The notes beneath the pieces are model-generated. The model was not told where the DNA came from, did no database searches, and saw nothing but the letters and a program-made list of their open reading frames with translations. The position numbers and the translations under genes were made by a program. Below are positions 15,745 through 22,127 of a stretch of 31,869 nt of DNA, in pieces; the first letter of the stretch is position 1; every line of letters starts with the position of its first letter. The stretch is from a virus, in IMG/VR virus record IMGVR_UViG_3300020174_000040, positions 1 to 31,869 of that record; one strand, given 5' to 3'.

Positions 15745-15846
15745 ATGGTTGATTTTACTATGCTTTTTATAGGCTTGACTTCTATGATGGTTATGATAGG
15801 ATATACCAATGAAAACAAAAAAGGAGTACATTATGTTAAATACTAA
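15745..15846 (+). CDS. Possible small membrane peptide (33 aa)
   Basis: The ATG lies one base after the VWA gene stop, with a strong SD (AGGAGGT, 15730-15736) inside the end of that gene at suitable spacing. The product begins with a hydrophobic run (VDFTMLFIGLTSMMVMIGY) that could span a membrane, followed by a short basic tail. The frame also carries the promoter of the AAA+ gene and overlaps its start by 14 bases. It may be a real translated peptide or a by-product of an SD-like sequence. Confidence 0.4.
   Translation: MVDFTMLFIGLTSMMVMIGYTNENKKGVHYVKY
15775..15802 (+). promoter_or_regulatory. Sigma70-type promoter of the MoxR/CobS-like gene
   Basis: TTGACT (15775-15780), 16-bp spacer, TAGGAT (15797-15802), preceded by TATAGGC exactly as at 13391. 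The start point is near 15809, giving a leader of about 24 bases with SD AAGGAG (15821-15826). Confidence 0.65.
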
Positions 15847-17041
15847 ACAACAAGAATTTGTTAAACACGCTTTAGAGAAGTTTGGCAAATCACAATTAAC
15901 TGTAGGAGAGTTAAAAGAAGCCAACGCTAAGTTTGGTTGTAAATACGCTCCACAATGGTTAATTAAAAATAAAGATTACAAAGTTGGTAAGTCTTTATTT
16001 AAACTGCCAGTTGATGGCGAAGCTAAATCAGTAAAAGTAAAAGAAGCTGATACTGATAATGAAAAAATATTAACCCCTGATAATGAAACTAAAAAAGAGG
16101 CCGCTTATGTGGTTTCATCTTTGACAGGTAATATCGTACCTAAAAAAGATCCTGTGTTCGTTAGTTTTGGTAACTATCCAGATTTAAAATCAATTATTAA
16201 ATCTAACAGGTTCTATCCTGTGTTTATTACTGGTTTGTCTGGTAACGGTAAAACTATGGGTGTTACTCAAGCTTGTGCCGAGGCTAAAAAAGAATTAATA
16301 AGAGTTAACATTACAATTGAAACAGATGAGGACGATCTATTAGGTGGTTACAGACTTAAAGATGGCCAAACTGTATGGCAAAACGGTCCGGTAATTGAAG
16401 CGATGGAAAGAGGCGCTCTTCTTCTACTTGATGAGATTGACTTAGCAAGTAATAAGATTATGTGTTTACAACCAATCCTAGAAGGTTCTGGTGTGTTTGT
16501 TAAAAAAATTAACAAGTATGTTAAACCAGCTCAAGGCTTCAATGTGATTGCTACTGCTAACACTAAAGGGCAAGGATCCGAAGACGGTAAGTTTATCGGT
16601 ACCAATGTTCTTAACGAGGCGTTTTTGGAAAGATTTCCAATTACCTTTGAGCAGAAATATCCAAGTGTTAGTATTGAAAAAAAGATACTTAACAATACAT
16701 TAAAGTCTTATGGTAAATCAGATGCCAAATTCGTTGACAAGTTAACAACGTGGGCAGATGTGATTAGAAAAACCTACTTTGATGGTGGTGTTGATGAGAT
16801 TATCTCTACCAGAAGATTAGTCCACATTACACAAGCGTATTCAATCTTTGACAATAAGATGAAAGCAATTCAAATGTGTACTAATAGATTTGATGATGAT
16901 ACAAAAAATTCGTTTGTTGAGTTATATACAAAAGTTGACTCTGGCGCTAGTGTCGAAGACATTATAGAAGACCAAAGAAAAGCTGAAGTAGAAGCTCAAA
17001 CGGATGACAATGATAGTGAGTCGGATGACGAAGTTATCTAA
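15833..17041 (+). CDS. cobS: MoxR/CobS-type AAA+ ATPase
   Basis: AAA+ ATPase of 402 residues, partner of the VWA protein upstream. Walker A is GLSGNGKT at 134-141 and Walker B is LLLLDEID at 196-203. VIATANTKGQGSEDGKF and an ERFPITFE sensor/arginine-finger region follow, typical of CobS and MoxR. The N-terminal 90 residues form a small basic domain that may bind the partner. The C-terminus is acidic (DDNDSESDDEVI). AAGGAG at 15821-15826 supports the start at 15833. An in-frame ATG at 15809, adjacent to the predicted transcription start, would add 8 residues. The symbol reflects cyanophage usage; true cobaltochelatase activity is not shown. Confidence 0.88.
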   Translation: MLNTKQQEFVKHALEKFGKSQLTVGELKEANAKFGCKYAPQWLIKNKDYKVGKSLFKLPVDGEAKSVKVKEADTDNEKILTPDNETKKEAAYVVSSLTGNIVPKKDPVFVSFGNYPDLKSIIKSNRFYPVFITGLSGNGKTMGVTQACAEAKKELIRVNITIETDEDDLLGGYRLKDGQTVWQNGPVIEAMERGALLLLDEIDLASNKIMCLQPILEGSGVFVKKINKYVKPAQGFNVIATANTKGQGSEDGKFIGTNVLNEAFLERFPITFEQKYPSVSIEKKILNNTLKSYGKSDAKFVDKLTTWADVIRKTYFDGGVDEIISTRRLVHITQAYSIFDNKMKAIQMCTNRFDDDTKNSFVELYTKVDSGASVEDIIEDQRKAEVEAQTDDNDSESDDEVI

Positions 17042-17054
17042 ATCTATCACACAT

Positions 17055-17104
17055 AGTGTAGTCCTAGGTGGAGGGGTTGTGCCCTCCACCATTTTATCTA
17101 CACT
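17055..17104 (+). promoter_or_regulatory. Two-tier hairpin in the bS21 leader, possibly also a terminator
   Basis: An inner 9-bp perfect stem (GGTGGAGGG 17067-17075 with CCCTCCACC 17082-17090, 6-nt loop) is nested in an outer 7-bp stem (AGTGTAG 17055-17061 with CTACACT 17098-17104), separated by an internal loop (TCCTA / ATTTTAT). The strong SD of the bS21 gene starts 4 bases after it. The ATTTTAT could make the inner stem a weak terminator for the upstream AAA+ gene. The outer stem and its nearness to the SD suggest a translational control element, perhaps read by bS21 itself (inference). Confidence 0.7.
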
Positions 17105-17128
17105 TACAGGAGAGGAGGTAAAAACATT

Positions 17129-17338
17129 TTGTCAATAACTATACAAGTAAGAAACGGTAATTTAGAACAGGCTATGAGAGTGCTTAAGAAAAAAGTACAA
17201 AAAGATGGCCAGTTAAAAATTTTAAAAGCAAAACAATACTATGAAAAACCGTCAGAAATAAAAAGACGTAAGAAAAAAGAAGGTATTGCTAACTTTAAAA
17301 AACAACAAAAGAAGTTAAAACAACAAAGAGGTTTTTAG
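17129..17338 (+). CDS. rpsU: Ribosomal protein bS21
   Basis: Phage version of the small-subunit protein bS21, which sits near the anti-SD region of 16S rRNA and acts in translation initiation. The 69 residues follow the bS21 pattern: a short beta start (SITIQVRNG), EQAMRVLKKKVQKDGQL, the KAKQYYEKPSEIKRRKKKE block (bacterial REFYEKPTxxRKRK), and a basic helix ending KLKQQRGF. The start codon is TTG at 17129, 10 bases after AGGAGAGGAGG (17108-17118), an unusually long SD. Viral bS21 has been reported in pelagiphages and other marine phages. The phage copy probably enters host ribosomes late in infection (inference). Confidence 0.92.
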   Translation: MSITIQVRNGNLEQAMRVLKKKVQKDGQLKILKAKQYYEKPSEIKRRKKKEGIANFKKQQKKLKQQRGF

Positions 17339-17479
17339 ATTTTACGCCTGTGTTGATGTATATATATTATTGTTAGGCGGCTCGTAAGTCCTAACGGCGT
17401 AAAAACCCGATAAAATTTATCGGTGTCGCAAAAACGGTGAAGTTTGGTAGTTTCACTCCGTGATAAAAGAAACTACCAT

Positions 17480-17487
17480 TATAAATA
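17480..17487 (+). promoter_or_regulatory. T4-type late promoter upstream of Hsp20
   Basis: Exact TATAAATA box immediately after the GGTAGTTTC/GAAACTACC stem, 113 bases before the Hsp20 ATG. It implies late expression of Hsp20 with a long structured leader. Confidence 0.65.
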
Positions 17488-17513
17488 ATATTGAGTGTGA
17501 CATTTTTGACCAC

Positions 17514-17541
17514 TTGAAAGGTAGAAATTCATACTTATATT
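17514..17541 (+). promoter_or_regulatory. Possible sigma70-type promoter of Hsp20
   Basis: TTGAAA (17514-17519), 16-bp spacer, TATATT (17536-17541). The predicted start is within a base or two of the first base of the AAGAGC...GCTCTT hairpin (17548-17569), so the mRNA would begin with a stem-loop. Confidence 0.45.
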
Positions 17542-17599
17542 AATAACAAGAGCGCCATAATGGGCTCTTAAATTAACTTGCTTTAATAAGGAGGAAAAT

Positions 17600-18046
17600 A
17601 TGACTAATAAAGCACTTTCTATTTTTAATCAATTAAGACCGGTAACCGTTGGGTTTGATAACGTGTTCGACCACTTTGAAAGAATGATGGACGACCATAA
17701 TTTCAACGAAATGGTTAGATATAACTATCCACCATACAATATCGTAAAGACAGGTAACTTTACTTACAATATTGAACTAGCACTTGCTGGTTTCAGTAAA
17801 AAAGATATTGAAATCAATATGGAAGATGGTGTCTTAAATATTAAATCAGCTGTAGAAGCAACTAAAGACAAAGACGAGGATGGAGTAATCCATAAAGGTA
17901 TCGCTAAAAGATATTTCTCTAAATCTTTTACAATCGCTGATGATGTTGAAGTTAAAGGCGCTGAATTAAAAGATGGTCTTTTAAAAGTGTCTTTAGAAAG
18001 AATTGTTCCAGAGTCTAAAAAACCAAGAACAATTAATATTAAGTAA
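17600..18046 (+). CDS. Small heat-shock protein Hsp20 (alpha-crystallin family)
   Basis: ATP-independent holdase chaperone of 148 residues, similar in length to IbpA. The alpha-crystallin domain spans about residues 43-132: YPPYNIVKTGNFTYNIELALAGFSKKDI at its start, the DGVLNI strand, and the A-x-x-x-(D)GLLKVSLER signature near the end. The C-terminus carries the I-x-I type motif TINIK used for oligomer contacts. AAGGAGG at 17588-17594 fixes the start. Hsp20 genes are common in marine T4-like phages and are thought to help virion protein folding. A terminator follows directly. Confidence 0.95.
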   Translation: MTNKALSIFNQLRPVTVGFDNVFDHFERMMDDHNFNEMVRYNYPPYNIVKTGNFTYNIELALAGFSKKDIEINMEDGVLNIKSAVEATKDKDEDGVIHKGIAKRYFSKSFTIADDVEVKGAELKDGLLKVSLERIVPESKKPRTINIK

Positions 18047-18058
18047 ATAGTAAAATAG

Positions 18059-18089
18059 AAGGCGGAGAGCTTGACTTTCCGCCTTTTTT
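18059..18089 (+). terminator. Intrinsic terminator after Hsp20, overlapping the next promoter
   Basis: AAGGCGGA (18059-18066) pairs with TCCGCCTT (18078-18085) around an 11-nt loop, followed by a T run to 18089. The loop contains the -35 of the following promoter. Confidence 0.9.
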
Positions 18090-18099
18090 ATGTTATAAT
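18071..18099 (+). promoter_or_regulatory. Strong sigma70-type promoter of the DUF262-methyltransferase cassette
   Basis: TTGACT (18071-18076), 17-bp spacer, TATAAT (18094-18099): the best promoter in the window. Its -35 lies in the loop of the Hsp20 terminator and its spacer holds the 3' stem arm and the T run. The SD GTGGAGG and ATG of the next gene follow 21-38 bases downstream. Confidence 0.9.
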
Positions 18100-18136
18100 T
18101 ATATTATAAAAAATAAACTGTGGAGGTTATTATATT

Positions 18137-19549
18137 ATGAGTATTATTTTTAGACAAGTGAAATCTGATACTGAAGAAGTACCAATGTTGGATTTTATCA
18201 AAAGGGTAGAACCAAATCAAGCAGCCGACAAGGCCTTTCAAGCAAATGAATTTACAAGGTGGAAAATAGAGCAAGGCTCTAGTTATATGACTTCTACAAT
18301 TAGAAATATGGCACCTAGTAAATTTATATTTTGTGATGTTGAAAAGTGTTTAAAATCTGCTATTGAAAGAGAATCAAAAATAGATGAAGAATATTTCCAA
18401 AAATGGCTAGACGCTGGTGTTACATATTTAAATTTAGATTCTAATAATAGAACAATCAATATTGTAGGTTTTATTGACGGTAGTTTTGGTGTTGAAGAAG
18501 GAACTTACGAAATTGAGGGTAATATTTTTAAAATTAAAACTGATTTAAATGATAAACTTGTTTTTGATAGAGAAAAAAATGAAGTTGATTATACAAAAAC
18601 AACTTTACCTAAAGCAATTGTATCAGCATTTTTAGAAGCAAGAGTAAATTTAGAAATATATACAGATACAACGAGAGAAGAATTATCCGAAGTGTTTACT
18701 AGAATTAATGACGGTAAACCTTTGAATGAACCTGAAAAAAGAAATGCTAGAACTAGTGATGTTGCTAATGTAATTAGAGAATTAGCTGAACAACATAAAG
18801 ATAGATTCTTTAATTCACTTACTAAATGGTTTACACCAGAACAACAAAATAGAAGAGGCTTAGATGATTTTATTGCTGGTATGTGCCACGTATTTTTTGA
18901 AGGTGCTGAAACAACAATATCACCAGCTTCATTAAATTCTATGTATAGAATTGGTTCCGAAGTAGATCAAAACATAAATCTATTTAAAAAAAGATTTAAT
19001 CAGTTTATGAGTTGGGTATCAAAAGGTGATTTAAATGCTATACCTAATAGAAACTCTATCTTTGATTTATGGATAATTTTCATAGATTTAAAAAATGATA
19101 AAAAAGAAATTAAACCAGGTAAAGAAGACGCTTTTATTAATCACTATGTAAAAGTAGTAGGTGATTTATTAAGAGATAAAACTCCATATCCTTGTGGTAA
19201 AGGTGACCCTAAATCGTTTGAAACAATGGTAGGTGGCAGACAAGCAGCCAACAATGTTAAAAGAAATCAGATGATTATGGAAAAACTTGATGTTGATGAA
19301 TACTTTATTAAAATGGATTCAAAAAGAGTTGTCAATGATAGTGATAAACTAGCTGTGGCTGCCAGAGATAACTTTAAAACACCAGAAGGAAAAGATATTG
19401 ATTTATCAAAATTACAAACAAAAGAATATCATAAAGGACACGTAAATTCTTATAGAGATACAGGTGATACTTCAATAGATAATACGGTTATTCAGACAGA
19501 TATAGATAACTGGAAAACAGGTACAAAAAAGGTGAAAGTTAGTGTTTAG
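18137..19549 (+). CDS. DUF262 (GmrS/ParB-like) protein with HNH-like C-terminus, putative nuclease
   Basis: A 470-residue protein. The DUF262 core is seen as YLNLDSNNRTINIVGFIDG (97-115), where the family has a DGQQR motif; D101 and R105 are kept and GQQ is replaced by SNN. FTRINDGKPLNEPEKRNAR (187-205) matches the family F-x-R-x-N...L...E-x-R-N-A signature. The C-terminal part contains YHKGHVN then SIDNTVIQTDIDNWKTG, which recalls an HNH nuclease (GH...N...N..KG). DUF262 proteins include the GmrSD type IV restriction enzymes. It overlaps a DNA adenine methyltransferase gene by 8 bases, suggesting a restriction-modification-like pair, either acting on competing DNA or inherited as a selfish cassette. 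Activity is inferred. Confidence 0.78.
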   Translation: MSIIFRQVKSDTEEVPMLDFIKRVEPNQAADKAFQANEFTRWKIEQGSSYMTSTIRNMAPSKFIFCDVEKCLKSAIERESKIDEEYFQKWLDAGVTYLNLDSNNRTINIVGFIDGSFGVEEGTYEIEGNIFKIKTDLNDKLVFDREKNEVDYTKTTLPKAIVSAFLEARVNLEIYTDTTREELSEVFTRINDGKPLNEPEKRNARTSDVANVIRELAEQHKDRFFNSLTKWFTPEQQNRRGLDDFIAGMCHVFFEGAETTISPASLNSMYRIGSEVDQNINLFKKRFNQFMSWVSKGDLNAIPNRNSIFDLWIIFIDLKNDKKEIKPGKEDAFINHYVKVVGDLLRDKTPYPCGKGDPKSFETMVGGRQAANNVKRNQMIMEKLDVDEYFIKMDSKRVVNDSDKLAVAARDNFKTPEGKDIDLSKLQTKEYHKGHVNSYRDTGDTSIDNTVIQTDIDNWKTGTKKVKVSV

Positions 19550-20366
19550 TTATCTTGGTGGTAAAAAGTTTCAGGCAAAATGGATTGCCTCCAACTTTCC
19601 AAAACATAATACTTATGTTGAACCATTTGGTGGTGCCTATTGGGTTTATTTTGTGGCCAACCACCAAATAGATCAGGCTCATACAAATGTATATAATGAT
19701 TTTAATAGAGATATAGCAAATATATTTCATTGTGCCAGACATAAAGATAGAGAATTTTTAAAATCTTTATTGTCATATGAACCACAACAAGAAGAAATTT
19801 TTAATCAATTTAAATCAGATTTAATACCATTTAATACAGACTTTGAACTAGGTGATATTGAAAGAGCCACAAAATATATCTACCTACAAACTCAAAGTTT
19901 TAGTGGTGATACTCTAAATGAAAAAACAAAGTTTGTAAATTTAAAAGGTAAATATAAATCAAAGTATCAACATTTTATAGATAAAATTAGTGATAAAAAA
20001 TGGTTATATTTTATTAAAGGCATAAATCATATTCATAACGAATCATATGAAACAGTTATTAATATGTATGATAAAGAAGATACATTATTTTATGTTGATC
20101 CTCCATACTATAAAATGGAAGATTACTATGTAAAAGACTTTCAAAGAAGCCAGCACGAAGACCTGGCCAATAAACTAAAAGAAATAAAAGGTAAATTTGT
20201 ATTGTCTTATTATGACTTTCCAGATTTACAAAAGTGGTTTCCAAAAGATCAATACACTTGGATAGAAAAAGAATTTAATAAACAAAACGCTAGTAAAAAC
20301 AAAGGCGCTGGTAAAGGTAAAGAAGTATTAATTATGAATTATAAACCAGCATTGACTTTAGAATAG
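19542..20366 (+). CDS. dam: DNA adenine methyltransferase, D12/Dam family
   Basis: N6-adenine methyltransferase of 274 residues (T4 Dam is 259). The SAM-binding FSYLGGK motif is at 2-8, TYVEPFGGAYWV (24-35) is the second family block, and the catalytic DPPYY is at 186-190. The start codon is GTG at 19542, inside the end of the DUF262 gene, so the two are probably translated together. Target sequence cannot be read from the protein; GATC is typical for the family. The end of the gene carries the tRNA-Gly promoter. Confidence 0.9.
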   Translation: MFSYLGGKKFQAKWIASNFPKHNTYVEPFGGAYWVYFVANHQIDQAHTNVYNDFNRDIANIFHCARHKDREFLKSLLSYEPQQEEIFNQFKSDLIPFNTDFELGDIERATKYIYLQTQSFSGDTLNEKTKFVNLKGKYKSKYQHFIDKISDKKWLYFIKGINHIHNESYETVINMYDKEDTLFYVDPPYYKMEDYYVKDFQRSQHEDLANKLKEIKGKFVLSYYDFPDLQKWFPKDQYTWIEKEFNKQNASKNKGAGKGKEVLIMNYKPALTLE

Positions 20367-20380
20367 CTTTGTGATATATT
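20352..20380 (+). promoter_or_regulatory. Sigma70-type promoter starting exactly at a tRNA-Gly
   Basis: TTGACT (20352-20357), 17-bp spacer, TATATT (20375-20380). Seven bases later comes the first base of the tRNA acceptor stem, so the primary transcript would need little or no 5' trimming. Confidence 0.8.
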
Positions 20381-20387
20381 AAATAAT

Positions 20388-20461
20388 GCGGATGTCGTAT
20401 AAAAGTAATACACTTGGTTTCCAACCAGGAAAAGATTGGGCAGTACAGTCCATCCGCTCCA
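20388..20461 (+). tRNA. trnG: tRNA-Gly(UCC) with altered D- and T-loops
   Basis: A 74-nt cloverleaf can be folded by hand. Acceptor GCGGATG/CATCCGC, discriminator T and encoded CCA; D-stem GTAT/ATAC with loop AAAAGTA; anticodon stem CTTGG/CCAGG with loop TTTCCAA (anticodon TCC); 4-nt variable loop; T-stem GATTG/CAGTC with loop GGCAGTA. The D-loop has A where G18 is expected but keeps G19. The T-loop lacks the TTCRA consensus, having G at 55 but keeping C56 and a purine at 57. First pair G-C and U73 suit glycine. It has its own promoter and precedes the peroxiredoxin gene by 22 bases. Confidence 0.82.
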
Positions 20462-20483
20462 AAATTTGAACGAGGAGTAAATA

Positions 20484-21026
20484 ATGTTTGATAAATTTGT
20501 AATACCAAAAACTAATTTTAAAATAAGAGAAGGCGATTCTGTATTAGAAGATGGCTGTAACTTTGATGAGGGTAAGTGGGTAGAAAAATCTACAGACGAC
20601 TTTTTTAAAGGCAAAAGAGTTGTATTGTTTTCTCTACCTGGTGCTTTTACACCAACTTGTACATCTACTCAATTACCAGGCTTTGATGAAAACTATGAAA
20701 AAATTAAAAGTCTTGGAATAGATGAAATCTATTGTTGTTCAGTAAATGATACATTTGTTATGAACGCTTGGGCAGAAATTTTAAAAATCAAAAATGTAAA
20801 AGTAATTCCTGATGGATCTGGTAATTTTACTAGATTTATGGGAATGTTAATTGGAAAAAATCATAAAGGCTTTGGTAATAGAAGTTGGAGATATATGGCA
20901 GTTATTAACGATGGAGTTGTTGAAAAGTGGTGGCAAGAACCAGGTATCAATAATGACGGATCAGATAATGACCCATACGTTGAAACTACACCAGAGAATA
21001 TGATAAGTTATTTGAAATCAAAATAA
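20484..21026 (+). CDS. Peroxiredoxin (Prx5/AhpE-like)
   Basis: Thiol peroxidase of 180 residues that reduces peroxides. The active-site block LPGAFTPTCTSTQLPGF places the peroxidatic Cys at 59 with the family P-x-x-x-(T/S)-x-x-C pattern. The downstream NDTFVMNAWAE, DGSGNFTRFMGM and WRYMAVIND segments are typical of the Prx5 group, where W and R complete the active site. The N-terminal 40 residues are longer than usual for Prx5. GAGGAG (20472-20477) supports the start. It follows the tRNA-Gly on the same transcript. A role in limiting oxidative stress during infection is inferred. Confidence 0.93.
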   Translation: MFDKFVIPKTNFKIREGDSVLEDGCNFDEGKWVEKSTDDFFKGKRVVLFSLPGAFTPTCTSTQLPGFDENYEKIKSLGIDEIYCCSVNDTFVMNAWAEILKIKNVKVIPDGSGNFTRFMGMLIGKNHKGFGNRSWRYMAVINDGVVEKWWQEPGINNDGSDNDPYVETTPENMISYLKSK

Positions 21027-21028
21027 CA

Positions 21029-21057
21029 TTGACAAAAAAACTATACTATGTTATATT
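21029..21057 (+). promoter_or_regulatory. Sigma70-type promoter of clamp gene 45
   Basis: TTGACA (21029-21034), 17-bp spacer, TATATT (21052-21057). The flanking ACATTGACA and ATGTTATATTATAA are nearly identical to those at 25664, defining a shared promoter type. Unlike 55, gene 45 keeps a normal leader with SD AAGGAG. Confidence 0.88.
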
Positions 21058-21087
21058 ATAATATGTTAAATTATGAAGGAGTGATAT

Positions 21088-21753
21088 ATGAATCTATCAA
21101 GTGATACGGTTTCTGTATTAAAAAACTTTTCAGACATTAATCAAAATATATTGGTTAAACCTGGAAACAAAGTACAGACAATCTCTACAATGAAAAATAT
21201 TTTAGCAGAAGCTGAAATATCAGAAAAGTTTGAAAGCGAATTTGCTATCTATGATCTACCAGAATTTTTGAGATCAGTAGAACTTTTTGAAAAACCAGAA
21301 CTAAAGTTTAATGGTGGATCAAATGTTCAGATTGCTGATTCTAATTCTAAACAGGCAATAAAATATTTCTTTGCTGACAAATCAGTTATTGTTTCGCCTA
21401 CAAAGAATATTACAATGCCAGATAAAGAAGTTACTTTTACATTTAAAAAAGAAACCTTTTCTAAATTACTAAAAGCAGCTACTACATTAAATTTACCAGA
21501 TGTTGCCGTTAAAGGTGATGGTAAATCAATTAAATTAATTGCTACAGATAAGAAAAACAAATCTTCAAATGATTATTCTATTGAAGTTGGTGAGACCGAT
21601 AAAACATTTACGGCCTATTTTAAAACTGAAAACTTTAAAATGGTTTCAGATGATTATGATGTAGCAATATCTAAACAAAAGATAAGTCATTTTGTAAACA
21701 GAAATAAACCTATACAATATTGGATAGCATTAGAACCAGATTCGGAGTTTTAA
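21088..21753 (+). CDS. 45: Sliding clamp (T4 gp45 family)
   Basis: Trimeric DNA clamp, processivity factor for gp43 and activator of late transcription with gp55. It has 221 residues against 228 in T4. The N-terminal LSSDTVSVLKNFSDINQNILVKPGN is typical, as are the EFAIYDLPEFLRSVELFE segment (about 51-68) and the C-terminal FYW-like IQYWIALEPDSEF. AAGGAG lies at 21076-21081 before the ATG. It heads the 45-44-62-regA replication cluster, in the same order as T4. Confidence 0.94.
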   Translation: MNLSSDTVSVLKNFSDINQNILVKPGNKVQTISTMKNILAEAEISEKFESEFAIYDLPEFLRSVELFEKPELKFNGGSNVQIADSNSKQAIKYFFADKSVIVSPTKNITMPDKEVTFTFKKETFSKLLKAATTLNLPDVAVKGDGKSIKLIATDKKNKSSNDYSIEVGETDKTFTAYFKTENFKMVSDDYDVAISKQKISHFVNRNKPIQYWIALEPDSEF

Positions 21754-21754
21754 T

Positions 21755-22102
21755 ATGTCTGAAGTCTATAAATTAGAAGACGGTACCGAATACAAAGCAG
21801 ACGACTACTTAAAAGTAGAAACCAGAGAATATCATCAAACAACACATTATCTTAATAGACAAATTGCTGTTTCTGATATTATAGAGGAGTTTGGCGATTT
21901 GCCTACCTTTGAAAAAGGTTTATACTTTAATTGGAACGACTATCATAAAGCTTCACAAGAAGACAAAGACTTGGCAGATAAAGTACAAGAATTTGTTGAT
22001 GAACACGATTATGACCGTGAAGAAGATTGTTGGACAATGAATAAAGGTGGTTATGATGTTGATAGTGAAATTGTAAAAGAATTTACAATGGAAACACCCT
22101 AA
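21755..22102 (+). CDS. Acidic protein of unknown function between 45 and 44
   Basis: A 115-residue, strongly acidic protein (VYKLEDGTEYKADDYLKVE, VDEHDYDREEDCW). It starts one base after the gene 45 stop, so it is surely part of the clamp operon. The GLYFNWNDYHKASQEDKDLADKVQEF segment looks like a small folded helix pair. No family is recognised. A clamp- or loader-associated role or DNA mimicry would be speculation from position and charge. Confidence 0.75.
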   Translation: MSEVYKLEDGTEYKADDYLKVETREYHQTTHYLNRQIAVSDIIEEFGDLPTFEKGLYFNWNDYHKASQEDKDLADKVQEFVDEHDYDREEDCWTMNKGGYDVDSEIVKEFTMETP

Positions 22103-22127
22103 TAATGAATAAAGTGAGGTTTATATT

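Larger units (their letters stand above)
17339..17599 (+). other. Structured intergenic region between bS21 and Hsp20
   Basis: No gene is seen in these 261 bases, but four inverted repeats occur in order. TTTTACGCC (17340-17348) pairs with GGCGTAAAA (17396-17404), enclosing GTTAGG (17372-17377)/CCTAAC (17390-17395), whose 3' arm abuts the outer arm. CCGATA/TATCGG closes a small hairpin at 17407-17423. GGTAGTTTC (17446-17454) pairs with GAAACTACC (17469-17477), overlapping an alternative pairing of ACGGTGAA (17434-17441) with TTCACTCCGT. AAGAGC/GCTCTT (17548-17569) lies before the Hsp20 SD. None has a proper U-tract. A late box at 17480 and a possible early promoter at 17514 also lie here. It may encode a structured RNA. 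Confidence 0.6.

Noticed and set aside
16725-16760. TTGACA inside the AAA+ gene as a promoter
   Set aside because: No -10-like hexamer at 16-18 bases and it lies within conserved coding sequence.
17340-17404. Intrinsic terminator after bS21
   Set aside because: The stem is bordered by T on the 5' side and A on the 3' side, so no U-tract follows on the + strand; it is listed as RNA structure instead.
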